In this document: piece after piece, positions 1 to 7,433 of the stretch | Numbering within the stretch: the first letter of the stretch is position 1 | How the letters are laid out: the number at the start of each line of letters is the position of its first letter | Assembly (NCBI GenBank): GCA_001939145.1 | Contig: LSRX01001121.1 | Span: 43,739 to 107,738, forward strand | Direction: 5' to 3' | DNA from: Symbiodinium microadriaticum | Lineage: Eukaryota; Sar; Dinophyceae; Suessiales; Symbiodiniaceae | Length of the DNA stretch: 64,000 nt | Translations under genes and position numbers: made by a program | Notes under the pieces: generated by a model | Database searches by the model: none | What the model was told of the DNA's origin: nothing | What the model saw: the letters and a program-made list of their open reading frames with translations, nothing else

Positions 1-93
1 TTGCTTGCAGCCACGGCCCTTGCTGATGTCTGACTAGGTGAGCCTGCAGATGAGACATTTCGCGACAACTCCAGAATTATACTCAGTGGTCTC

Positions 94-1023
94 ATGGTAT
101 TGTTGCATTTTGTACATGATGTGAATGAGTTCATTGCATTACGATTACCTACTCGTGTGTTGACTGCCTTTATCTTGATTCGAGCTATCTTCAGCAGTGG
201 TTGTCATGCATTACATCTTCGCACTTGGAGACGTCGCTTTTTACACCTACAAGGCTTCGATCTTTTACAATTCTCTACACTGTTCGAGCAGAGCAATACA
301 GTCTACGTTCTCCTGCTGCCTTTGCTTGAAAAGAGAGGATGGAATCATATGCATGGGGCACTCTTGCATCGCCGACGATTTTACATTGGGTCTACTGCTG
401 TGTCCGCTCATTCCAGACAGGATGCTCGACTTCGCAAGTACAGACTTTTACAACGAGGTGACTTCTGCAATGCCGAATTGATGTTGCATTACTTTCATAC
501 ACATGGTGATCTTTTTCAAGCTGTTCTTATTCCTGTACATTGCTATGACACTCTACATCAGGCCCGAGCCTCTGAGTACTCACTTATTCATTCGTGGAAG
601 CCACAGTTAAATGCACCCAGGATTGTTCGCCTCAACCCGACTTCTACCACTCGTTTCACGCAACCGTTCACTGTGAAGTCTTGTTATGGCAGTTCTGGCA
701 AAAAACTTTGGCTAAAAGTTCGTCGTAAACTACGAACTCTTGGACTTTTGAGATTGTACGACAACACTCTCCTCGAGCCCTATGACAACTGGCTTTTGCT
801 GATGAATATTGCCAATCGGGGTATGAAAGCCTTTCAGGCTGAGAAGAGGCTTCGAAGTGCAGAATTTCACAATCATCAAATCTACGCCTTGTATCGCCTT
901 TGCAATCTTCTTGACGATCCACCAGACAGCAGTTCGCGCCGTACTGAGACGTATTCTTACATTTCGTCAATGTGCAATCCCCAAAGGCCCCAAGCCATTA
1001 GTACTACCACTTCTTGCACATGA
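94..1023 (+). CDS. Element ORF1, N-terminal part: GIY-YIG endonuclease domain
   Basis: The reading frame opens with ATG at 94 after an in-frame stop at 31-33. Around residues 68-73 it reads TVYVLL, the usual GIY strand, and near residues 95-100 FYIGST, the YIG strand. Arginines follow within about 15 residues, and the segment ASEYSLIHSWKPQLNAP near residue 160 supplies the conserved glutamate and the LN...P end of the domain. This nuclease would nick target DNA to prime reverse transcription. The frame leaves the RT frame in the 857-1023 overlap: the RT continues one base on, so either a one-base insertion or two-base deletion broke the gene, or a shift joins the two. The residues after about 280 in this frame look non-coding. 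The domain call rests on motif order and spacing read by eye. Confidence 0.7.
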   Translation: MVLLHFVHDVNEFIALRLPTRVLTAFILIRAIFSSGCHALHLRTWRRRFLHLQGFDLLQFSTLFEQSNTVYVLLLPLLEKRGWNHMHGALLHRRRFYIGSTAVSAHSRQDARLRKYRLLQRGDFCNAELMLHYFHTHGDLFQAVLIPVHCYDTLHQARASEYSLIHSWKPQLNAPRIVRLNPTSTTRFTQPFTVKSCYGSSGKKLWLKVRRKLRTLGLLRLYDNTLLEPYDNWLLLMNIANRGMKAFQAEKRLRSAEFHNHQIYALYRLCNLLDDPPDSSSRRTETYSYISSMCNPQRPQAISTTTSCT

Positions 1024-2770
1024 CTCTTTTCAGAGTACTGTGGAGCAATGGATCAGCAACATTATTATTGACTCCAAAGATTACATGATTCCGTTTCACC
1101 TCCCCCACAAGAAGTGTGTTGCTGGCAAGCATCGTTCTCTTCGTGACATTGTTTACAACAACATTGCTATTGTTGAACACTGGCACTGGGATACTCCGCC
1201 GTCATGCAATTGTACAAAGCTTCGACTACAACATCCACAAGCTCAGGTCATTGATGGTCATATTGCTTCACCTTTGTCACTTTTCAGCTTTTCCAAGCGC
1301 CTTCGTCGATTATTGCAGTACTCTATGGATTCGCAGCTGTTTTCGAATTTTCACTGCTATCTCAATGTCTCATGGCCTAAAGTTCAGCGTTGGTTGTTTC
1401 ATCACAATGTATTCACTGTCAGTTTTCAAGATTGGGAAGCATTTGTGCAGCAGGAATGGTCCCACCACAAGCATGCAGTTTTCACTCGATTGAAGTACAA
1501 GGATGCAGCGTTCATCAAGCACTCATTACAAGATCTGTTCATACATGGGAGAGATCATGCCATTACACATGGACATGCCTTTTGCCCACAATTTGTGTGG
1601 CAAACTTACAAGAAGACCCTCGGCGATACCCAAGTATATGAACGACTACCGATGCAGCCGTCACAAGCACAAGAATTCCTTTTGAGTACTTGCTCCAGAT
1701 CGTTTTTGCAGCGATACAAATGGGGTATCAACCTTCGAACATCAAGCTTACCTATTGCCTACCTGCTTTTGAAGCAGAAGAAGGACTTCAAAGGTGCCAG
1801 ACCCATCATTTCGTACATTCATTTCCTGTATGCTAAATTGTTTCGGGCCACAGCAATTGCACTTGATGTTATCATGCGTGCTACCTGCCCCCGCTCCTTT
1901 GGTCTGCACACACTTCCGTCCATTTTGCAGCAGCTTACGGAGTTTCTTCAGATGCTTCCAGACGATGCACATCCTGTTGTATTCAATCAGGATCTCGTTG
2001 GTTTCTTTACTTCTATTCCTGTTTTTCGTATTCTGAATGCTGTTAAATGGGCTGTTAACGAGTACAGCATGCTACAGAAGACTGACATTGACGACATCAC
2101 TTTCTCAGTCAACCTTCGAGAACAAGACACCAAGCTTCGAGTTTGGCGTGGTCGTCCACGACGAGCTGCAAAACGCACAGTGCTCATACATCTTTCTGAC
2201 ATTGTGGACATTTGTCAACTAAGCTGCGAAGCTAGTGTATTTACTGTCATGCACAAAGTCTTCAGGCAGACCCGGGGGGCCACTATTGGCAACCAAATTT
2301 CTCCTATGCTTGCTGGTCTAACCGTCTCCATTGAGGAGGAAATCTACGTCCGACACCTCCAAAGCTTCTTTGATGCTTACAAGCCATTATTCTTTTGCAC
2401 GAGGTACGTGGACAATCGATTGGTCATTGTTTCAGACCGTATCCTTCGTGATCACAGATTACAACATTTCTTGCACAACAACTTCTATCAGCATCCTGTG
2501 GAACTCGAACATGTCACTAGTTCCGATGCAATTGAGGAATTTCTGGGATTCGATTTGCAACTCAAACATCATAGATTGCAGTTGTTGCTTCGACCTGATC
2601 TTTGGAAGATTCGAGAACCGAATAGTGCAGGGCCCGAACGACATCGTACTGCTGCTTTTCAATGTGCTAAAATTCATATTGAACGACATGTTTGGCCACC
2701 CCACATTCGTGCTGAACAGCTACTACGACTACGACAAAACTTTGCTGAAGCTGGGTACACTAATCTCTGA
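857..2770 (+). CDS. Element ORF1, C-terminal part: Penelope-type reverse transcriptase
   Basis: Counting from the frame opening (a GTG, probably not a true start), residues near 312 read ARPIISYIH (RT fingers). Motif A is QDLVGFFTSIP near 375, motif B is GATIGNQISPMLAGL near 473, and motif C is RYVDNRLVIV near 515. The thumb region follows with EEFLGFDLQL. The F(F/Y)TSIP form of motif A and the G..IG..ISP form of motif B are typical of Penelope-like and telomerase-related RTs, not of LINE or LTR enzymes. Motif C has D-N where most RTs have D-D; the first, essential aspartate is kept. The frame is open for 1.9 kb without a stop, so the copy is young or under constraint. The upstream endonuclease frame (94-1023) belongs to the same protein. 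Confidence 0.85.
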   Translation: MQNFTIIKSTPCIAFAIFLTIHQTAVRAVLRRILTFRQCAIPKGPKPLVLPLLAHDSFQSTVEQWISNIIIDSKDYMIPFHLPHKKCVAGKHRSLRDIVYNNIAIVEHWHWDTPPSCNCTKLRLQHPQAQVIDGHIASPLSLFSFSKRLRRLLQYSMDSQLFSNFHCYLNVSWPKVQRWLFHHNVFTVSFQDWEAFVQQEWSHHKHAVFTRLKYKDAAFIKHSLQDLFIHGRDHAITHGHAFCPQFVWQTYKKTLGDTQVYERLPMQPSQAQEFLLSTCSRSFLQRYKWGINLRTSSLPIAYLLLKQKKDFKGARPIISYIHFLYAKLFRATAIALDVIMRATCPRSFGLHTLPSILQQLTEFLQMLPDDAHPVVFNQDLVGFFTSIPVFRILNAVKWAVNEYSMLQKTDIDDITFSVNLREQDTKLRVWRGRPRRAAKRTVLIHLSDIVDICQLSCEASVFTVMHKVFRQTRGATIGNQISPMLAGLTVSIEEEIYVRHLQSFFDAYKPLFFCTRYVDNRLVIVSDRILRDHRLQHFLHNNFYQHPVELEHVTSSDAIEEFLGFDLQLKHHRLQLLLRPDLWKIREPNSAGPERHRTAAFQCAKIHIERHVWPPHIRAEQLLRLRQNFAEAGYTNL

Positions 2771-2849
2771 ATGCATCCAAGTTTCACCCCATGTTCTTCC
2801 GTTTTCAGCATAGTTTCGGCTCTCTTTGGATCATTTGCTTTATTCCGCC

Positions 2850-3254
2850 ATGCGGAATGACTCTATCGGTACAGCTCATGAGCCACTCCTTCCACTCCAA
2901 AGGTGGATCCAGTACACTCAGGCAGAACTACGGCAAGTTCGATCAGATCTACAACACCGCATCGAGGAAGAACATGCGATACGCCGCATACAGCAAGCTC
3001 AGCTTGATTCGCTTCAAGTGCAGCTACGTGATTATGGACAACAACAATCGGAAATTTCTGATCAGGTTTCAGAACTCGCGAATGCTATTGCTGAGTTGTA
3101 TCAACAGATTAACTTACTTCGTCAAGCTGTTAATCAAACGATGCATGATGTCTTACGCCATTTTGATTCTCCACCTGTGATTAATCTTACACAAAGCACA
3201 GCTACTCAGCCAAACATTGACCTTGTCGATGAAGATGCGTCTCACCCATCCTAA
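2850..3254 (+). CDS. Element ORF2: small coiled-coil protein
   Basis: An ATG at 2850 opens 134 codons ending in TAA at 3252-3254, about 80 bases after the RT stop. The middle is rich in Q, E, R and L with heptad-like spacing, for example LQHRIEEEHAIRRIQQAQL and VSELANAIAELYQQINLL, so a long coiled coil is likely. Coiled-coil ORFs that form trimers and bind RNA are known from LINE ORF1p; a similar chaperone or multimer role here is inference. No counterpart was found beside the truncated copy at 38.5 kb. The frame extends upstream without ATG to about 2826. Confidence 0.6.
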   Translation: MRNDSIGTAHEPLLPLQRWIQYTQAELRQVRSDLQHRIEEEHAIRRIQQAQLDSLQVQLRDYGQQQSEISDQVSELANAIAELYQQINLLRQAVNQTMHDVLRHFDSPPVINLTQSTATQPNIDLVDEDASHPS

Positions 3255-3420
3255 AGCCTGTTTCACCACTGCGTGTCAATCCGCCAACAGAGTTTTTGCA
3301 GTAACACCAGTGCTTGCTGTTGCTTCATGTTATCCATTTGTCATTGATCATTTTTTGCATTTGCAGCCGCTCTACGCTTACTCAGAGTATTGCATTATCC
3401 ACCATCTTTCAGCCCTAGCC

Positions 3421-3828
3421 ATGACCAAGCGATCGGTTGCCTCTGAGAGCAACAAGTTGCACTTTCAAGTGCAAGTACCAGACTCCTTCGGCACCTTGGG
3501 AAGTACGTCATCGCGACCATCATCATCTACAACTACGCCTAATCGAGTGCCTATGTCATTGAACATCACTTTGACTTCTGAAGACAACGTTGATATGCTC
3601 AAGCGTTCCATCAGTGCTCACGTACATGAGTACACTGGCATATGGCGGCCTCCCAGCACCTTTCAACTGGTTCAAAATCAGCGTCACATCAAGTTCTGGG
3701 AGCCCCTGACGAACTTTGCAGTCAATGAGCCGATACAAGTAATCATTACTCAGCTCGCCATTCGATGGCCTTCAGAGATTTTTCTAGCAAATTCCGAAAC
3801 TGCTGCTGATGTCAATATGCAGTCCTGA
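3421..3828 (+). CDS. Element ORF3: beta-grasp (ubiquitin-like) small protein
   Basis: ATG at 3421 gives 135 codons starting MTKRSVASESNKLHFQVQVP and ending at a TGA. After a Ser/Thr/Pro-rich linker, the second half has a beta-grasp pattern: a strand (LNITLTSEDN), a helix (VDMLKRSISAHVHEYTG), then STFQLVQNQRHIKFWEPL and a final strand (PIQVIITQL). The same order in ubiquitin is strand, VKAKIQ helix, LIFAGKQL, terminal strand. A second copy at 38487-38924 keeps M.K.SV at the start, the helix and the F.L.Q..RH...EP(L/I) segment, so the ORF was conserved as protein. No C-terminal GG is present, so it is more likely a binding or assembly domain than a conjugated modifier. The fold call is by eye and needs a structure prediction. 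Confidence 0.55.
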   Translation: MTKRSVASESNKLHFQVQVPDSFGTLGSTSSRPSSSTTTPNRVPMSLNITLTSEDNVDMLKRSISAHVHEYTGIWRPPSTFQLVQNQRHIKFWEPLTNFAVNEPIQVIITQLAIRWPSEIFLANSETAADVNMQS

Positions 3829-3843
3829 GTGTCTCACCCATGA

Positions 3844-3868
3844 CTTTTCCAAGATTCTGTTGGAAAAG
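3844..3868 (+). other. 9-bp hairpin just after element ORF3
   Basis: CTTTTCCAA and TTGGAAAAG pair perfectly around the loop GATTCTG, 16 bases after the ORF3 stop. A role in 3'-end formation or protection of the element RNA is possible but inferred. No such hairpin is seen at the copy at 39.0 kb. Confidence 0.6.
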
Positions 3869-3924
3869 AGTCTACTTGCGTTTGCTTTGCAGTTAATCTA
3901 AGTACAAATGTAAAGCTAACCAAT

Positions 3925-3954
3925 ACCGGTGCACACCGGTCGTGTGTGTGTGTG
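3925..3954 (+). repeat. ACCGGT palindrome pair followed by a short TG run
   Basis: Two ACCGGT hexamers separated by GCAC can form a hairpin. A TG run follows directly. TG or GTG-rich sequence also precedes the homologous tails at 32.4 and 39.0 kb, so it is probably part of the element's 3' region. Confidence 0.5.
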
Positions 3955-4003
3955 AAACTCCTGTCTCTAGGGATCTAGGACCTGGTGCTACCTGTCACGC
4001 AAA

Positions 4004-4093
4004 GCAGGGGGGTACGGCTCTCTGATGCTACCGTACCCAACGAAGCTACGCATCAGAGAGGGAAGCCAAGCCTGATCAGCTTGGTGTACCTGC
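4004..4093 (+). other. Pseudoknotted 3' tail RNA of the Penelope-like element, copy 1
   Basis: Four helices are visible. Outer: 4004-4008 with 4089-4093. Hairpin: 4010-4017 with 4031-4038, 8 bp. Pseudoknot: the hairpin loop 4018-4028 with 4050-4060, 11 bp perfect. Terminal hairpin: 4066-4071 with 4079-4084, loop CTGATCA. The single strand AACGAAGCTA joins the hairpin to the pseudoknot. Helix sequences differ completely from those at 32.4 and 39.0 kb, while pairing and the AACGAAGCTA segment are kept. It may be the site recognised by the element's RT, or a self-cleaving RNA. It does not fit the hammerhead, HDV or twister consensus as I know them. Confidence 0.75.
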
Positions 4094-4229
4094 TTTCGGA
4101 TTAGCCAGTGGGCCCCCTGTGGCACTGGAGTAACCAAATCTAGATGGACATGGAAGTGACAAACAATGAGAAGAAGAGGTAACAATCTAGCACAAACAGC
4201 ATCCATCTAAGTAAGGATGACTGGTCTGC

Positions 4230-4330
4230 AAGTGTGTGTCTGTCTCTGTGTCTGTCTCTGTGTCTGTCTCTGTCTCTGTGTCTGTGTCTCCGTGTCTGTC
4301 TCTGTCTCTGTCTCTGTCTCTGTCTCCTTT

Positions 4331-4377
<47 letters not shown>

Positions 4378-4379
4378 GC

Positions 4380-4411
<32 letters not shown>

Positions 4412-4456
4412 GGTCTGTCACTGTCTGTATCTGTCTGTATCTCTCTCTCTCTCTGA

Positions 4457-4495
<39 letters not shown>
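4230..4495 (+). repeat. Compound CTGT / CT microsatellite, about 265 bp
   Basis: Runs of TGTCTC, CTGT and CT follow the Penelope-like element directly. Long ORFs on both strands here (RERER-, SVSVS- or TDRQ-type) are artefacts of the repeat. Confidence 0.95.
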
Positions 4496-4500
<5 letters not shown>

Positions 4501-5798
4501 ACCCGATGCTGCCGAGCTGCTGCTCTGAGCGCGTCGATCAAAAGCGCCAAACCCGATGAACGATTACAACCGTTCTGTCCGGTGCACCCCGATATAATGC
4601 ATCGCTAGAGTTCTGTTAACGCATAGGCTGCGAATGTACAGTGTGAAACATAGGCTTGATCAGGCGCCAAGAATCGACACATGCCTAAGGGTCTTGTTGC
4701 GTCAAGCTTTGAAAGCTTCCGGAAGATTCATGGCTCGATGTACGACCACAGTTGCGTGACATTTTTGACCTCCGCATCTCTCACGCGTGAGCTCGCGTCG
4801 GGGGGGGGGGGGTGTGATTTGTGACCGACGCGCATGCACGTACACCTTGGTTGCTTGTTACGCTTCATGCCAACTTTGTCTCACTCGCAGCTTGGACTGC
4901 TCAAGACCTGCCTAGCAAGGTTCCGACCGAAGGTCCGCTCGCACTTAGGGGTAGTTGTGCCTGTGTTGCCTCTTAGCTGTGTAGTCAATCTTACGGTGTC
5001 TAGAGCTCTGCTTCGATCTCATCGCAACGCATTGCCGTTGCCGTTTCTCTGCGTGCTTTGCTATACGATTGGGAGCGCCCTGCTTTGTGACCGAAAGTTA
5101 CGTGGATTCTTCTGCGTTTCCACATATCCTGATAGGCGAAACCTGCCAGATCGGTTTCCACTGGCTGACCGATCAGGCTCCTTGAACTCTTGCGGCATGG
5201 GATTGACGATGTGTCAAGCTCTGTATTCTCAGGTAGACGTGCACAGCGGTGGTTTTGCCACAATTGGCCTCATGCACAGTCTCATGCTCAGCTTCTGTGC
5301 TGCAGAGTCGAGTCCAAGGTCGGCTGGCGATCGGCTCAGTGGAACCTCGCTGCATTCGGCTGGACCAGAGCACAGAGGCACAAGGGTTTTTTTTTTCAGC
5401 TTTGCTTCGGCTTCGTCCGCGTGCTTTTCGCTCGTCCAAGGCGACCAAGCACGCGACAAGCGTTCTGGTGCAGTACTGGTCGTCTTCGAGAAGATGGCGG
5501 TGGCCTCGTGATCTGAAAAGAACGCTCCTTCCGTTGATCTTGGAACCAGGCTTCGTGGCCTAGCGTGATGCGCCTAAGCCTAGGATATTATTGAATGTAT
5601 TTTCAATTGCTTGACATGTGATTTGCCGCTCGAAGCTCGTTGTTGCGTTTTGCAATTCCCATCTCCACTACTCGTCAGGAGGGTTTTGCTGCTCACCTGC
5701 GGCGCATTCACCCATGCCCCACCCAATCCGGCACTATCCACGATTCGTTTCCGAGTTCCATGCAACTTCAAGGTCTTTGCGACCATCCCAGTCCATTC
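4496..5798. other. Gene-poor stretch with a G run and a possible zinc-finger relic
   Basis: No convincing gene is seen. A run of 13 G lies at 4800-4812. An open frame at 4834-5511 lacks any recognisable feature and is overlapped by other equally open frames. At about 5685-5725 one frame reads AAHLRRIHPCP, like the second half of a C2H2 finger as found in LINE ORFs; this is weak. Confidence 0.4.
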
Positions 5799-6085
5799 CG
5801 GGATGCGTCCGTCCCCCCTCTGGCCGTCCTCTCCTTCCTTAATAAGCAATTACGAGTTGTGGGAAGCCTCGGGGATGCGTCACCGTCTGTCCCTCCTCTG
5901 GCCGTCCTTTCCTGCTTTAAAAAGCAATCAAGAGCTGTGGGAAGCCTTGGGGATGCGTCCGTTCCCCTCCGGCCGTCCTTTCCTTCTTTAAGAATCAATT
6001 AAAAAAACTTTGCTCTGCTCGTCTTTTCCTTCCTTCAAAAACAACAGCAAAAACAAGTACGGGCTGCGGGAAGCCTTGGGGATGC
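5799..6085 (+). repeat. Tandem repeat, about four units of 70-80 bp
   Basis: Units begin with GGGATGCGTCCGT- or GGGGATGC-like sequence at about 5800, 5871 and 5949, with a diverged unit at about 6011-6085. Each has a C-rich centre (GGCCGTCCTTTCC), a TTTAA(A)AAGCAAT-like stretch and GGGAAGCCT(C/T) at the end. The fourth unit is A-rich and longer. Confidence 0.85.
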
Positions 6086-7430
6086 ACGCAGACCTGTGAA
6101 CCATATGTCCAACGGCACTTAGGCCACGGATTTCGGCCTTCGCTCGCGTCCCTACTTTTCGGAGCCTTCCGGACACATCTGAAGGAAGAGCGAGGAAACC
6201 ACCACTCGTGTGCCCCGAAAGGAGTGGGACCAGTACCTCCTCATCGAAGGACGCAAAATCTCAACTCCGAAGAACGGCGAAATATGCCAGTTAAATGTTA
6301 CAAAACTGGCAGGTACTGGCATGGCGAAAATGGGTTTGCCACATCTGGATTCAAGGTTTAGGGTTTGGCATCGAGCATCATCTAGGGTTCATGCTTCGTC
6401 ACTTAGTACTTCTTCATACTTTTCGGGTTTAGGGTTGGCTATTGGTGTGTGCGGATCTTGCCGTCAGACTTGGCTGACAAGAACGGACTGTGGGCAGCAG
6501 AACCAACGACAAGAGCGACCAACATTAACATGCAGTACAAGCGAGAATGACCGCGATGTTTGAAAGGAAGACCATGTACAGGAAAAGAGTCGCAAAACTC
6601 AGTGCATGCCGGCAAGATGCGACGAGGAAGCGCTGTGCGGCACCTTGATCAGCCCCATCGATTATGGATGGTAAGCCTTAAACCCGTATGAATCATGGAC
6701 TGCAAACAGTAATAATAAGCAGTATCATTGCCAATTTTGAAGCTGGGGAGTCAAAAGCTGCCGAAGCCGTTCGTCAGGAAAGTAAAGGCTCAGAGGTCAT
6801 GCTAGCCATGCTCGCGAAGGCCACGGTATGCAATTTTGACCTTGCTAACCACCGAGGCAGGACCACACGCTGTTCACCTCCCTCAGCGGAGGATCTGCAA
6901 CTCTTCGACTCCCGGAGGCGTGCTTTCGTGCCAAAGCACGGATGCCTTTTGCCGAGGGCTTTGAGTTCCGACCTTGCATGGCCAGGGCTACTCGTAGGGC
7001 TCTGCAGAGGTCCGTTGTTGGTTTCGCTTGCTTTGCCAGGTTCCGGTGAGGTGAGCTGATCCGAGACAATGCCTGGTCCGTGATACTACGAGCCAGAAGG
7101 AGTGGGCCAGTGTGAGCTACCGCTGCTGCTCTGCATGTGACTGAGAAGCGAGGAGTCTACTTTCGTGCAAGGTTTTTCTCGCATCGTTTTCATCACCATC
7201 GAACCTCTGGGCTCAAAGGGACAAATGGGGGATCCGGGTGGCGGGCAGCGCCGGCCCATGCAAGCCTGCCTCTCGTGCCGAATCGCAGTTCAGGATTGAA
7301 CCTTCCCAGTCGGCTTCTGAGGTCGGTGGTCTGTGCGGCCTGGAGCTTGCAAATGTGTGCTTCCGCCTCAGCTCCGCAGGATCTCACAGGACCCTTGGAG
7401 CAACTGTGGTTGCTTCGTGAGTTGATGGCA
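6086..7430. other. No clear gene; two short telomere-like motifs
   Basis: TTTAGGGTTT-type heptamers occur at about 6355-6366 and 6424-6435. Open frames such as 6210-6563 and 6688-7059 have no recognisable features. Nothing else is supported. Confidence 0.4.
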
Positions 7431-7433
7431 GGA

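Larger units (their letters stand above)
94..4135 (+). mobile_element. Penelope-like retroelement, nearly full length, GIY-YIG at the N-terminus
   Basis: Seen in order on the plus strand: a GIY-YIG domain, a reverse transcriptase, a coiled-coil ORF (2850-3254), a beta-grasp-like ORF (3421-3828), a 9-bp hairpin, a short TG run and a pseudoknotted tail (4004-4093). An endonuclease in front of the RT is known from the permuted Naiad/Chlamys-type Penelope-like elements of green algae, protists and invertebrates; canonical Penelope elements carry it behind the RT. The extra ORFs and the tail are shared with a truncated copy at 38.5-39.1 kb, so I take them as part of the element. The 5' limit is unknown: no terminal repeat is visible before position 94. 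The 3' limit is placed shortly after the tail, before a large CTGT/CT microsatellite. One frame change near 900-1000 makes the copy slightly broken unless it is a programmed shift. Confidence 0.8.

Noticed and set aside
4004-4093. HDV-like ribozyme
   Set aside because: The helix order lacks a hairpin nested between the first two strands, as HDV needs, so only the pseudoknot idea is shared.
4140-4608. Long Ser/Val/Cys- and Arg/Asp/Gln-repeat ORFs
   Set aside because: They are translations of the CTGT/CT microsatellite on both strands.
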